Translations under genes and position numbers: made by a program
In this document: piece by piece, positions 25,433-34,280 of the stretch
How positions within the stretch are numbered: position 1 is the first letter of the stretch
Layout of the letters: each line of letters starts with the position of its first letter
Assembly: GCA_959604825.1 (NCBI GenBank)
Contig: CAUHCN010000011.1
Location: 1 to 64,000, forward strand
Direction: 5' to 3'
Origin: an uncultured Collinsella sp.
GTDB taxonomy: Bacteria; Actinomycetota; Coriobacteriia; Coriobacteriales; Coriobacteriaceae
Length of the DNA stretch: 64,000 bases
The notes under the pieces: model-generated
Seen by the model: only the letters and a program-made list of their open reading frames with translations
Databases searched by the model: none
What the model was told of the DNA's origin: nothing

Positions 25433-27124
25433 ATGAAGGTGGTTATCGTTGGAGGCGTCGCGGGCGGCGCATCGGCGGCGGCACGTTTGCGCAGACTCGA
25501 CGAGCAGGCCCAAATTGTCATCTTTGAGCGCACGGGTTTTGTATCGTATGCCAACTGTGGGCTTCCGTACTACATTGGCGGCGTGATAGAAGAAGAGAGC
25601 GCATTGACGCTGCAGTCTCCCAAGGGCTTTTGGGATCGCTTTCGCATTGCGGTCAAGACGAGTCACGAGGTGTTTGCCATCCATCCCGATTCGCATACGG
25701 TCGAGGTTCGCAATATGCTGACGGGCGAGGAATTTGTCGAGACGTATGACAAGCTCATCCTGTCGCCGGGTGCAAAGCCGATTCGCCCTGCGTTGCCGGG
25801 CATCGACTCGGATAAAATCTTTAGCCTACACACCGTTGAGGACACGCTGCGTATTCACAGCTATGTTCGAGAGCGGCGACCGAGCAGTGCCGTCGTGATC
25901 GGCGGCGGCTTCATTGGCGTCGAGACGGCGGAGAATCTGTGTGAGCTGGGGCTCCAGGTGACCCTTCTGCAGCGTCCCGTCCAGCTTATGAACAACCTGG
26001 ATTACGACATGGCGACCCTTTTGCATACCGAGGTGCGTGAGCACGGTATCGATCTGCGCCTCAAGGCCGATGTGACAGGTTTTGAGGAAGTTGATGGCCG
26101 CGTTGTCACCCATGTTGCGGGCGATGACCCTATCGGAGCCGATATGGTGCTGCTTGCCATTGGCGTGGCACCTGAGAGCCATCTGGCGCAAGAGGCGGGG
26201 CTCGAACTGGGCATCAAGGGGGCTATTGTGGTCAACGACCGCATGGAGACCTCTGCTGCCGACGTGTATGCCGTGGGCGATGCCGTGCAGGTCACGCATC
26301 AGGTGACCGGCGAGGACGCGGTCATTTCGCTCGCCGGCCCCGCCAACAAGCAGGGGCGTGTCGTCGCCGATGTCATAGCCGGCATGGACAGCTGCTACCG
26401 CGGATCGTTGGGCTCATCGGTTATCAAGGTATTCGACTTGACGGCGGCAAGCACGGGACTATCCGAAAAGGCAGCACGCGCGGCGGGAATTGACTGCGAC
26501 AGCGTGGTCCTGTCGCCCGGTTCGCATGCGGGTTATTATCCGGGTGCAACGCCCATGACCATGAAGGTTGTCTTCGAGAAGCAGGGATTGCGCCTGCTGG
26601 GTGCGCAAATCGTGGGCATCGATGGTGTGGACAAGCGTATCGACGTTCTGGCGACTGCCATCCAGGCAGGCATGCGCGGCGATAGGCTTAAGGATTTGGA
26701 CCTAGCATACGCGCCGCCGTATTCATCGGCGAAGGATCCCGTCAATATGGCGGGCTTTATGATCGAGAACCTCAATCGCGGCATACTGGCGCAGTGGCAT
26801 TGGGAGGATGAGCCCAACTTGCCACGCGATGGCAGCGTGCAGCTGCTCGATGTTCGTACGGAAGGGGAGTATGAGCGCGGGCATATCGATGGTTTCGTAA
26901 ACATTCCCGTCGATGATCTGCGCAATCGCCTGGGCGAGCTCGACCGGGCCAAGCCGGTCTACGTGATTTGCCAGAGCGGCATTCGCAGCTACATTGCTTG
27001 CCGCATTTTGGCGCAGCATGGCTTTGAGTGCTTTAACTTCTCGGGCGGCTATCGCTTCTTTGTGGCCGTGACTGAGGCTCGCCGCGGCAGCGCTAACGTT
27101 ATGCCGTGCGGGCTCGAAAAGTAG
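25433..27124 (+). CDS. CoA-disulfide reductase with C-terminal rhodanese domain
   Basis: A 563-aa flavoprotein of the CoADR-RHD type. The FAD loop GGVAGGASAAARLRR is at residues 7-21, the single active cysteine lies in SYANCGLPYYIGG near residue 43, the NAD(P)H loop VIGGGFIGVETA near 155-166, and the second FAD motif VYAVGDA near 280. The last 100 residues form a rhodanese domain with its catalytic cysteine in VICQSGIRS. Enzymes of this design reduce CoA disulfide, CoA persulfide or polysulfide. The gene follows the thiol operon and a rhodanese remnant, which supports a role in low-molecular-weight thiol or sulfur handling. Confidence 0.9.
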   Translation: MKVVIVGGVAGGASAAARLRRLDEQAQIVIFERTGFVSYANCGLPYYIGGVIEEESALTLQSPKGFWDRFRIAVKTSHEVFAIHPDSHTVEVRNMLTGEEFVETYDKLILSPGAKPIRPALPGIDSDKIFSLHTVEDTLRIHSYVRERRPSSAVVIGGGFIGVETAENLCELGLQVTLLQRPVQLMNNLDYDMATLLHTEVREHGIDLRLKADVTGFEEVDGRVVTHVAGDDPIGADMVLLAIGVAPESHLAQEAGLELGIKGAIVVNDRMETSAADVYAVGDAVQVTHQVTGEDAVISLAGPANKQGRVVADVIAGMDSCYRGSLGSSVIKVFDLTAASTGLSEKAARAAGIDCDSVVLSPGSHAGYYPGATPMTMKVVFEKQGLRLLGAQIVGIDGVDKRIDVLATAIQAGMRGDRLKDLDLAYAPPYSSAKDPVNMAGFMIENLNRGILAQWHWEDEPNLPRDGSVQLLDVRTEGEYERGHIDGFVNIPVDDLRNRLGELDRAKPVYVICQSGIRSYIACRILAQHGFECFNFSGGYRFFVAVTEARRGSANVMPCGLEK

Positions 27125-27135
27125 CGCGCATTGGA

Positions 27136-27166
27136 ATGTGACAAAGTGACAGCCTCTTTGTCGCAT
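27136..27166. repeat. GTGACAAAGGGAC-type palindrome, copy 2
   Basis: A diverged copy with a few mismatches in the arms. It lies 12 bases after the CoA-disulfide reductase stop and is followed by the same hairpin as copy 1. Confidence 0.8.
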
Positions 27167-27182
27167 CGGGGATGTTATATGC

Positions 27183-27212
27183 GGGATGGTGCGCCATGCG
27201 GCGTGCTGTCCC
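27183..27212 (+). terminator. Terminator after CoA-disulfide reductase gene
   Basis: The stem GGGATGGTGCGCC pairs with GGCGTGCTGTCCC with G-T pairs, followed shortly by TTTTTT. It is the second copy of the hairpin at 21215-21244. Confidence 0.75.
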
Positions 27213-27345
27213 GTTCGTTTTTTGGCGCGGTTCGTTACACTCCTCACTGGTATCGGCCAAAAATGAGGATAGAGTAGGACAAACGCGCCGAACGTGAACG
27301 GCGGGGGAGCGGGCGAGCGCGCCCGCGCGAGAGAGGTTGCCGTCC

Positions 27346-30300
27346 ATGCTGGATCTCAGAGTTATTTGCAAAAGGTACGTTACGCAGTCGTTTACGCAGG
27401 TAGCGCTCGACAGCGTAAGCCTGTCTTTTCGCGATAACGAGTTCGTAGCCATTCTGGGTCCCTCGGGTTCGGGTAAAACTACGATGCTCAACGTCATCGG
27501 TGGACTCGATCATTTCGATTCGGGCGATCTGCTGATCGACGGCATCTCGACCAAGGACTTCAACGACCACGATTGGGATGCCTATCGCAATAATCGCATC
27601 GGCTTTGTGTTCCAGAGCTATAACCTCATTCCGCACCAGAGCATTTTGGAAAACGTGGAGTTGGCGCTTACGCTCGCGGGCGTGGGGCATGCCGAGCGCC
27701 GCCAACGTGCGCGCAAGGCGCTCGAGGCAGTCGGTCTGGGCGAGCACGTTGACAAGCGCCCGAGCCAGCTTTCGGGCGGGCAGATGCAGCGCGTGGCCAT
27801 TGCCCGCGCCCTGATCAATGACCCCGAGATTGTGCTGGCTGACGAGCCGACCGGCGCCTTGGACTCAACGACGTCCGTCCAGGTCATGGATTTGCTCAAG
27901 GACGTTGCGCGCGACCGTCTGGTCATCATGGTCACGCACAATCCCGAGCTGGCGTACCAGTACGCCACGCGCATTGTCAACCTGGCGGACGGCAAGGTCA
28001 CCGACGATTCAGATCCCTTTGATGCTGCCGAGGCCGCGCGTCGCGAGGCCAAGCCCACGCGCAAAACCTCGATGAGCTTTGTGACGGCGCTTGGGCTTTC
28101 TGCCCGAAACCTCATGACCAAGAAGGGCCGCACGGCCATGACGGCCTTTGCAGGTTCGATTGGCATTATTGGCATCGCGGCGATTCTGGCGCTCTCCAAC
28201 GGCGTAAACGGCTACATCAAAAAGGTCGAGGAGGACACACTCTCGAGCTACCCGCTTACGATTTCCAAACAAGATTATGACCTGTCATCCATGATGGGCG
28301 GGAATGGGACTGCGGATGACGATACGTCCAAGAACGAGGGCTCGTCCGACGGCAGCACTGACGGCAAGGCTCGGGGAACCGATAAGATTCCTGTGGTCAC
28401 GGCCGTAAAGGATATGTTTGCGAGCGTTAAGTCCAACGACATGACGAGCTTTAAGGCATGGCTCGATGCCGGTGGCGACGGCATCGATAAAGAGGTCAAT
28501 GCCATCCAGTACGGCTATGGCGTGACGCCGGTTGTCTATCGTGCGGGCAAGGGCGATGAGAAGCCTGTCCGGCTGGTGCCCAACGCTATGACCGAGGCCA
28601 TGAGCGGCGGCGCGAGTTCGGCGGCGACGGTGAGCATGGAATCCATGGGAACCTCGGTCTTTAACGAGATGATTGACGACCAGAGCCTGCTCGACAGCCA
28701 GTACGATGTTGTTGCCGGCCATTGGCCTACGTCAGCCAACGAGGCCGTGATGGTGCTTTCGAGCCGCGGAACGGTGGGCGACTACACGCTCTACAGCATC
28801 GGCGCGCTGGATATCGATGAACTCAACGATCTGGTAAACAGCGCCATGACGGCCGACGGCAAGGTCGAGACGCCCGAGACCGGCAGCGACTTTACCTACG
28901 ACGACGCGCTGTCCACGGCGTTTAAAGTGTTGTCGCCGGCCGATGCCTATCGCAAAAACGAAGAGACCGGCATGTGGACCGACATGTCTGGCGATGCCGA
29001 CTTTATGACGGCCAAGGTTGCCGACGGTATTGACGTGCGTATTGTGGGCGTGGTGCGACCGAACGAGATGGCCAACGCGAGCGCGTTGTCTCCGGGTATT
29101 GCCTATACACACGCGCTGACTCGCCAGCTTATGGAGCGCGCCGCCGATTCACAGATAGTGCAGGAGCAACTTGCCCACCCCGAGACGGATGTCTTTACGG
29201 GCAAGACCTTTGACGAGTTGCAAGGCGAGGCCAAGCAGGGCGTGGATCTGGGCAGCATGTTCAGTGTGGACGAGGCGGCGTTGAAGAGCGCGTTCTCGTT
29301 CGATGCATCTGCACTCTCGGGTGCTGCCGGTGGCATGGATCTTTCGGGCATCGATTTGTCGGGCCTGGATATTGACCTTTCGGGCGTTGGCAAGGACATC
29401 GACTTCAGCGACATCATGGCCAAAGCGCCGGCCCCAGATTTCTCGGGCATCTTTGACGGTCTGGAGCTCACGCCCGAGCAAATGCAGCAGGTGGGAACGC
29501 TTGCCAACCAACTGTTTGAGGGCTTTTTGCAGTCTGATCAGTTTAAGGCGCTGTCGCCCGAAGATCTTAAGGACGCGTCGAAGCTCGCCGCCGCGTTCTC
29601 GACGTATCTTGAGAGTGATGCGGTAGCCCAGCAAATCCTGGCCCAGCTCAAAGCGCTCGGCGGCGATGCCCTGGTAGAGCGCCTGCAGCACGCGATGACC
29701 GACTATGTGCAAAAGCAGCTGGCTCCGTATCTGCAGCAGGCTATGGACCAGGTCATGAAGACGATCAGCGAGCAGATTGCGACGACGGTATCGTCCCAGC
29801 TCAAGGCGGGCGCAGCAGGGCTTATGGATCAGATGGCGACGCAGATGTCTTCGAGTTTTACCAACCTGGCGAGCGCTATGCGTGTGGATGCGAGCGCCTT
29901 TGCTCGTGCCATCCATTTCAACATGGACGCCGAGGACCTGAGTTCGCTCATGATGAGCTATGCCAAGGCGTCGCAGCTCACCTACGATAACAATCTGACC
30001 ACGTTGGGCTATGCGGATGAGGCAGATCCCATCTCGGTTAAGATTTTCCCGCGCGACTTTGAGGCCAAGGAGCGCGTACTCGATCACATCGATGCGTATA
30101 ACAAGCAGGTCAAAGCCGCCGGCCACGACGAGCAGGCAATCTCGTACACCGACTACATGGGCATTATCATGGGTTCGGTAACCGACATCGTGAACACCAT
30201 CAGCTTGGTGCTCATCGCATTTGTGAGCATCAGCTTGGTCGTCAGCTCCATCATGATCGGCATCATCACCTACATCAGCGTGCTGGAACGTAAAAAGGAG

Positions 30301-30600
30301 ATTGGCATCCTGCGCGCGATCGGCGCGTCGAAGCGCAATGTGGCCAACGTGTTCAACGCCGAGACTTTCATCGAAGGCCTCATTGCTGGCGTCTTCGCCA
30401 TCGTCGTCGTGGTGCTCGTGAGTTTTCCGGTCAATGCCTGGGCGCTTGCGGTCAAACAGGTCCCCAATCTGATGAGCCTGCCCGTGCAGGATGCGCTGGT
30501 GCTCATCGCGATTTCGGTGTTGCTGACGGTTGTCGCTGGCCTGCTGCCGGCCCGCAGCGCATCCAAGAAAGACCCCGTGGAGGCCCTACGTTCCGAATAA
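27346..30600 (+). CDS. ABC transporter, ATPase fused to FtsX-type permease
   Basis: A protein of about 1084 aa with both transporter halves. Residues 1-230 form an ATPase with GPSGSGKTT, the signature LSGGQMQRVAIARAL and the Walker B VLADEPTGAL. A first transmembrane helix (IIGIAAILALSNGV) is followed by about 650 extracytoplasmic residues, then three helices and the FtsX motif near the C-terminus, as in the MacB family. Inside the loop is an unusual run of DLSG-type repeats near residues 660-690. Such proteins are mechanotransmission machines for export or envelope signalling. The substrate is unknown. It starts at ATG 27346 after GAGAGG. The stop codon abuts a palindrome. Confidence 0.9.
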   Translation: MLDLRVICKRYVTQSFTQVALDSVSLSFRDNEFVAILGPSGSGKTTMLNVIGGLDHFDSGDLLIDGISTKDFNDHDWDAYRNNRIGFVFQSYNLIPHQSILENVELALTLAGVGHAERRQRARKALEAVGLGEHVDKRPSQLSGGQMQRVAIARALINDPEIVLADEPTGALDSTTSVQVMDLLKDVARDRLVIMVTHNPELAYQYATRIVNLADGKVTDDSDPFDAAEAARREAKPTRKTSMSFVTALGLSARNLMTKKGRTAMTAFAGSIGIIGIAAILALSNGVNGYIKKVEEDTLSSYPLTISKQDYDLSSMMGGNGTADDDTSKNEGSSDGSTDGKARGTDKIPVVTAVKDMFASVKSNDMTSFKAWLDAGGDGIDKEVNAIQYGYGVTPVVYRAGKGDEKPVRLVPNAMTEAMSGGASSAATVSMESMGTSVFNEMIDDQSLLDSQYDVVAGHWPTSANEAVMVLSSRGTVGDYTLYSIGALDIDELNDLVNSAMTADGKVETPETGSDFTYDDALSTAFKVLSPADAYRKNEETGMWTDMSGDADFMTAKVADGIDVRIVGVVRPNEMANASALSPGIAYTHALTRQLMERAADSQIVQEQLAHPETDVFTGKTFDELQGEAKQGVDLGSMFSVDEAALKSAFSFDASALSGAAGGMDLSGIDLSGLDIDLSGVGKDIDFSDIMAKAPAPDFSGIFDGLELTPEQMQQVGTLANQLFEGFLQSDQFKALSPEDLKDASKLAAAFSTYLESDAVAQQILAQLKALGGDALVERLQHAMTDYVQKQLAPYLQQAMDQVMKTISEQIATTVSSQLKAGAAGLMDQMATQMSSSFTNLASAMRVDASAFARAIHFNMDAEDLSSLMMSYAKASQLTYDNNLTTLGYADEADPISVKIFPRDFEAKERVLDHIDAYNKQVKAAGHDEQAISYTDYMGIIMGSVTDIVNTISLVLIAFVSISLVVSSIMIGIITYISVLERKKEIGILRAIGASKRNVANVFNAETFIEGLIAGVFAIVVVVLVSFPVNAWALAVKQVPNLMSLPVQDALVLIAISVLLTVVAGLLPARSASKKDPVEALRSE

Positions 30601-30630
30601 TGTGACAAAGGGACAGCCCCTTTGTCACAT
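30600..30630. repeat. GTGACAAAGGGAC-type palindrome, copy 3
   Basis: A near-perfect palindrome that begins inside the TAA stop codon of the ABC transporter gene and may act as its 3' hairpin. Confidence 0.85.
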
Positions 30631-30644
30631 TCATCTCCCTGCAC

Positions 30645-31778
30645 CTAGTTCGTTTTGCCCATCAGCGTGATGCGGATGGTTGGATGGGTGTACTCGTCAA
30701 ACTCGTCCTCGGGATCCGTGTCAAACGAGTAATACGCTTTGATGGGGTCGTCACTCGTCCTGATAGAGATTCTCTCGTAGAGCGAGCCGTTCAAAAAAGC
30801 CTGCCTAAACTCTTCGGGGAGCTTCTGCGGTGCTAGGAGCTCGGGGCTTGCGGTCTTGACGTCTATGGTTTGGACAACAGAGGAAAGCGCGTCAAGGTCG
30901 AGCTCGATACGGGCAAGGTTGTCCTCGAGGCTCGCGTCGGGGTCAATCTCTGCCGCGTAGCTCACTTCCGTGAGCGTTCCCTTGTTGTCAAAATCCATGT
31001 ACGTATAGGTCTTTTGGGTATCGGAGTCGCCGTCGTGCAGATAACCGCGGACGTGATAGCCGTAATCTTGATATCGCTCGTAGGGGTCATCGGCGGATAC
31101 GTACTCGCATGCGGGCTCTAGCGTCTTGCGGGCGATGGCGATCTGCTCGGCCGCGGCCGCGGCGTTCTGTTGCATCTCGATGTTTCCCTGCGCCAGCTGC
31201 GGGATATAGGCACCGCACACGATTGCGAGGGGCAGTGCCACAAGCGCGACGATCCACTTTTTTGCACGGGGGATAGGCACGCCACAGGCCTCTGCCATGG
31301 CCTTTGCGTTGGCAAAGCTTTCGGCAAGCACGTCTGCCGCGGTGGCGACGGCGCCTACGGCAGCGGCGACTTCTGCCGCACCGCCCAGGTTGCGTGCGGT
31401 CTCATTGTCGCTGTTCTTGAGCAGACGCGCGGCGGCCTGCGTGCCAACAACGCCTGCAATTTGTGCCGAGCGGTCTTTCTCAGCCTGCTCGACGACGAGT
31501 CGGTGCTGCATTTCTTTCCACTGCTTGCCGCGCATGCCAAAGCGCGGCGCGAGCGCGCAGTAGCAGAAGATGGCGAGCTCGACGGCGGTGAGCGCCAAGG
31601 CGGTCATCATGCCCGTCTCCTGGAAGCTTTCATGATGGAAGACGATATCGTCAATCATTTCGAAGGGAATGATCAAAAAAGGCAGCACAAACGCCATGGC
31701 AAGCGCCGCGCCGGCAACCTTGGGACAGATGCAGTATCGCTGGATGCGCTTGCGTTCTTGTTCGGAAAGTGTAGCCAT
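30645..31778 (-). CDS. Membrane protein of unknown function
   Basis: A 377-aa protein that I do not recognise. Two helices lie near the N-terminus (about residues 20-42 and 55-77), followed by a long alanine-rich helical region with possible coiled coil and then a third membrane helix (IVALVALPLAIVCGAYIP). The C-terminal 150 residues are extracytoplasmic, acidic and rich in beta-type sequence. The start at ATG 31778 has AAGGAG upstream; the longer frame adds an unlikely proline- and histidine-rich stretch. It lies 63 bases downstream of a DUF3592-type gene on the same strand, and the two may form an operon. Confidence 0.75.
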   Translation of the reverse strand: MATLSEQERKRIQRYCICPKVAGAALAMAFVLPFLIIPFEMIDDIVFHHESFQETGMMTALALTAVELAIFCYCALAPRFGMRGKQWKEMQHRLVVEQAEKDRSAQIAGVVGTQAAARLLKNSDNETARNLGGAAEVAAAVGAVATAADVLAESFANAKAMAEACGVPIPRAKKWIVALVALPLAIVCGAYIPQLAQGNIEMQQNAAAAAEQIAIARKTLEPACEYVSADDPYERYQDYGYHVRGYLHDGDSDTQKTYTYMDFDNKGTLTEVSYAAEIDPDASLEDNLARIELDLDALSSVVQTIDVKTASPELLAPQKLPEEFRQAFLNGSLYERISIRTSDDPIKAYYSFDTDPEDEFDEYTHPTIRITLMGKTN

Positions 31779-31841
31779 AGCTGCTCCTTGATGTCGTGGC
31801 GGTCGTTGCGGCGCATGGGGTGCGGGGCGCATCAGTTTGAG

Positions 31842-32369
31842 CTAGCGCTGGATAAGAACATAGAGCAAGATGCTCATCGCGATGAGCAAGAAGCCTGCGA
31901 TGTTAAACATCAGTGTGGCAAAGTTGCCCACGATGGGGCGTTCGACATAGCTTTTGTCTGGGTTGCTGGGGTTGTAGTACACGGTCATTTGGCTACCGAG
32001 GGGCCAAAGCTGCTCCGCGAGGGTGCCTAGGCGGGCGATGGGGCCTGTCTGCACGTGCAGCCAGCCCTTGGCGTCTTCGTAGGCGGTGGCTTGCGTGCGG
32101 ATGGGGAGTCCCGACAAGCTTTTGGTCTTTATGCCACGGAATTGTTTTTTCGCGCGGTATTGCGTGCCGTCGACGGCGTATTCCAAAACGGGATACATCC
32201 TGCCTTCGCCCATAAAGCGATGGTCGATGACCGTTCCCATGGTCACGGCGGTACAGGCCTTGGCTTTCTTGCGAGCGGCGGCTTTCATGAGCGCGCTCAC
32301 TCCGATAAGCAGGATGCCGATGCCCCCAACCAAGATGAGCGCGAGCAGGGATATCTGCGACGTGGTCAC
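31842..32369 (-). CDS. DUF3592-type membrane protein
   Basis: A 175-aa protein with one helix at each end (ILVGGIGILLIGVSALM and IAGFLLIAMSILLYVLI) and a small extracytoplasmic beta domain containing VLEYAVDG and VYYNPSNPDKSYVE, which are typical of DUF3592 proteins. The function is unknown. The start at ATG 32369 has AGGAGAAC upstream. It is the first gene of a probable pair with the membrane protein at 30645. Confidence 0.8.
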   Translation of the reverse strand: MTTSQISLLALILVGGIGILLIGVSALMKAAARKKAKACTAVTMGTVIDHRFMGEGRMYPVLEYAVDGTQYRAKKQFRGIKTKSLSGLPIRTQATAYEDAKGWLHVQTGPIARLGTLAEQLWPLGSQMTVYYNPSNPDKSYVERPIVGNFATLMFNIAGFLLIAMSILLYVLIQR

Positions 32370-32460
32370 GGCGTTCTCCTTTGGTGCGATACCGTCATAT
32401 GTGACCCAGTATAGAGGATCCCGCCATCGATGAGCTATTGCGGGGGGGGGTCAATTCTGA

Positions 32461-32491
32461 ATGTGACAAATGGGCTGTTCCTTTGTCACAT
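32461..32491. repeat. GTGACAAAGGGAC-type palindrome, copy 4
   Basis: The outer arms ATGTGACAAA and TTTGTCACAT are intact and the centre has drifted. It stands 15 bases left of the long inverted repeat. Confidence 0.8.
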
Positions 32492-32506
32492 CGGGGACTG
32501 CGGAAT

Positions 32507-32690
32507 CGAGGTCTAATACTTTTCCCGAGAAGTGAACGAGTGAAAACGGACTCCCGAAGCATCGACACTTTTGGCGTGCAATTTCCTGCGGTTTTGCCAG
32601 TCAAATCCTGCGGTTTTGACGCCTAAAAATGTCAATGCTTCGGGGGTCCAAATACAGCCGTTCACTTCTCGGGAAAAGTATTAGACCTCG
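32507..32690. repeat. 184-base long inverted repeat (hairpin element)
   Basis: The outer arms, 32507-32538 and 32659-32690, are perfect 32-base complements. Inside them the pairing continues imperfectly for about 40 more bases on each side (a GACTCCCGAAGCATCGACA-like segment against TGTCAATGCTTCGGGGGTC), leaving a short centre with two copies of CCTGCGGTTTTG. No transposase lies inside. It could be a miniature mobile element, a structured RNA or a recombination hairpin. Confidence 0.9.
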
Positions 32691-32745
32691 AAATATGGGC
32701 GGCGTTCGCGAACGGCAACTAGCTTGCGTCCGGTAGCCGGCACTT

Positions 32746-32772
32746 GGGGCAAAGGGACTGCTCTTTTGCCCC
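32746..32772. repeat. GGGGCAAAGGGAC palindrome variant
   Basis: A palindrome with the same GGGAC core as the main family, but with outer arms GGGGCAAA and TTTTGCCCC in place of GTGACAAA and TTTGTCAC. Confidence 0.75.
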
Positions 32773-32857
32773 TTCACCATTGCATCGTATCTGGTGTGGA
32801 AAAAATATCGCCTGCGTTCTCGCGCCTGCGAAGAGTTCCTGAACCGCTTGAATGGGA

Positions 32858-32887
32858 CGTGACAAAGGGACTGTCCCTTTGTCACAT
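32858..32887. repeat. GTGACAAAGGGAC-type palindrome, copy 5
   Basis: An intact palindrome that ends about 15 bases before the start of the dihydrouridine synthase gene, so it lies in the 5' region and not after a gene. Confidence 0.85.
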
Positions 32888-32901
32888 TGATTTGAGAGTG
32901 G

Positions 32902-33861
32902 ATGTTGATGAATTTATCGCTGGCCCCTATGGAGGGGATTACCGGGCATGTGTTCCGTCGCGTGCATGCGGAGTGCTTTGGCGCGCTCGATTGTTATTAC
33001 ACGCCGTTTTTGCCGCCGCCGCGGGTGGGCAACCGCTTTGGTGGCAAGGCGTTTAAAGAGGTCGATCCTGCCAATAACCAGGGGCTTAACGTAGTACCTC
33101 AGCTGATGTCCAAGAATGCGGACGAGTTTGTGTGGGCGGCGCAGGTGCTCGCCGAGATGGGGTACCGCGAGGTCAATCTCAACCTTGGCTGCCCCTCGGG
33201 TACGGTTGTTGCCAAAGGCAAGGGTTCGGGCTTTCTGCGCAACCTGGATGAGCTCGAGGTGTTCTTGAGCGACGTGTGCGAACGCTCACCCTTGCCGGTG
33301 TCGGTCAAGACCAGGCTGGGGTTGGAAAGCGATGACGAGTACGAACGCGTGCTCGACCTCTATTGCCGCATGCCGCTGGCAGAGCTGATCGTGCATCCGC
33401 GCGTGCAAAAGGACCGTTATACGGGCTCGCCGCGTAAAGAGTTTTACGGCGAGACGTTGGAGCGGGCGCCGTTTCCCGTGGCCTATAACGGCGACATCTT
33501 TGATCTTGAGGACATGGATGCGCTGGTGGGGGCCTATCCCGGAACACGCCACGTAATGTTGGGGCGCGGCTTGCTTGCGAATCCCGCGCTGGCTCGCATG
33601 GTTAAGGGCGGCCCTGCCGCCACGGCTGCCGACTTGCAGCGCTTCCATGACACGCTGTTTGCGGCCTATGCGGACGAGATTGGAGGCAACGCGGTCTTTC
33701 GCATGAAGGAGTGGTGGTTCTACGCCAAATGCGCCTTCGCCGATCCCGCTACCGTGCACAAGCTCGTGCGCAAGACCAAAAAGGTCGATGAATATCGTGC
33801 CGCCGTCGAGCGCGTCTTTCGTGAACAGCCGCTTGCGCCTACCGCGCGCTTTTGCGGCTAG
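32902..33861 (+). CDS. tRNA-dihydrouridine synthase
   Basis: A 319-aa FMN enzyme of the Dus family. It begins with MNLSLAPMEGITGHVFR, the usual substrate and FMN entry motif, has the NLGCPSG segment near residue 96 with the catalytic cysteine, and the HPRVQKDRYTG segment near 169, which corresponds to the HxRxxxQ region of the family. It reduces uridine to dihydrouridine in the tRNA D-loop. The start is at 32902 or at the third codon (32908); GAGAGTGG precedes both. The gene is isolated between palindromes. Confidence 0.9.
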   Translation: MLMNLSLAPMEGITGHVFRRVHAECFGALDCYYTPFLPPPRVGNRFGGKAFKEVDPANNQGLNVVPQLMSKNADEFVWAAQVLAEMGYREVNLNLGCPSGTVVAKGKGSGFLRNLDELEVFLSDVCERSPLPVSVKTRLGLESDDEYERVLDLYCRMPLAELIVHPRVQKDRYTGSPRKEFYGETLERAPFPVAYNGDIFDLEDMDALVGAYPGTRHVMLGRGLLANPALARMVKGGPAATAADLQRFHDTLFAAYADEIGGNAVFRMKEWWFYAKCAFADPATVHKLVRKTKKVDEYRAAVERVFREQPLAPTARFCG

Positions 33862-33862
33862 T

Positions 33863-33918
33863 TAGTCATCGGGGACGTTCTTTAACGACTACTCATTTAA
33901 GTGCGTCCCCAACGACTA
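33863..33918. repeat. TAGTCAT-GGGGACGTTC palindrome, copy 1
   Basis: The arms TAGTCATCGGGGACGTTCTT and AAGTGCGTCCCCAACGACTA pair with a few mismatches. It is the same kind as 54048-54103. It begins directly after the Dus stop codon, and its right arm belongs to the composite repeat around the toxin-antitoxin-like module. Confidence 0.8.
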
Positions 33919-33930
33919 TGTTGCAAAAGC

Positions 33931-33985
33931 TGTACGTCAGCACCCAAAGATGTCGAAAAAAGTCGACTTTGGATGCTGACATACA
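33931..33985. repeat. GTACGTCAGCATCC hairpin, copy 1
   Basis: A long palindrome with arms TGTACGTCAGCACCCAAAG and CTTTGGATGCTGACATACA around a centre containing TGTCGA and GTCGAC. A nearly identical copy is at 34494-34548. Confidence 0.85.
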
Positions 33986-34005
33986 CGTTTGGGTTCGGCG
34001 GGGGA

Positions 34006-34272
34006 CTAGGCAATCCTTGCGTCAAGGGTAATGAGCTCCCTGAGCCGCTCTGCGCGTGTCTGCCCATGACGCTTTGCCTTTGCGTCAAATGCTTCAAGAA
34101 CCGATTCACCCACACGTGCCGATAAAACAACGCTTGGTTCATCGGAAATCGGCGGCCTTCCCAACTTGACGGTGTGGCCCTTTGGCCACTCATCTTTTTC
34201 GTATGCCGCTGCGGCTTTTTCTAGCTCACCGGGAGCAAACCCCATCATCTTTTCGAGCTGCTTGGCGTCCAT
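34006..34272 (-). CDS. Ribbon-helix-helix antitoxin-like protein
   Basis: An 88-aa protein. The C-terminal half VVLSARVGESVLEAFDAKAKR, then GQTRAERLRELI, has the pattern of a CopG/Arc-type ribbon-helix-helix: a short beta strand and two helices. The N-terminal half is acidic and helical and may neutralise a partner. The start at ATG 34272 has AGGAGG, which overlaps the stop of the small gene upstream. It most likely acts as antitoxin and autorepressor at the palindrome 34402-34429. The whole module is flanked by direct repeats. Confidence 0.7.
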   Translation of the reverse strand: MDAKQLEKMMGFAPGELEKAAAAYEKDEWPKGHTVKLGRPPISDEPSVVLSARVGESVLEAFDAKAKRHGQTRAERLRELITLDARIA

Positions 34273-34280
34273 AGTGCCTC

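Larger units (their letters stand above)
32370..32901. other. Gene-free region rich in palindromes
   Basis: These 532 bases hold no convincing gene. They contain an eight-G run near 32442, two GTGACAAAGGGAC-type palindromes, a GGGGCAAAG-type palindrome and a 184-base long inverted repeat, all listed separately. Confidence 0.8.
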
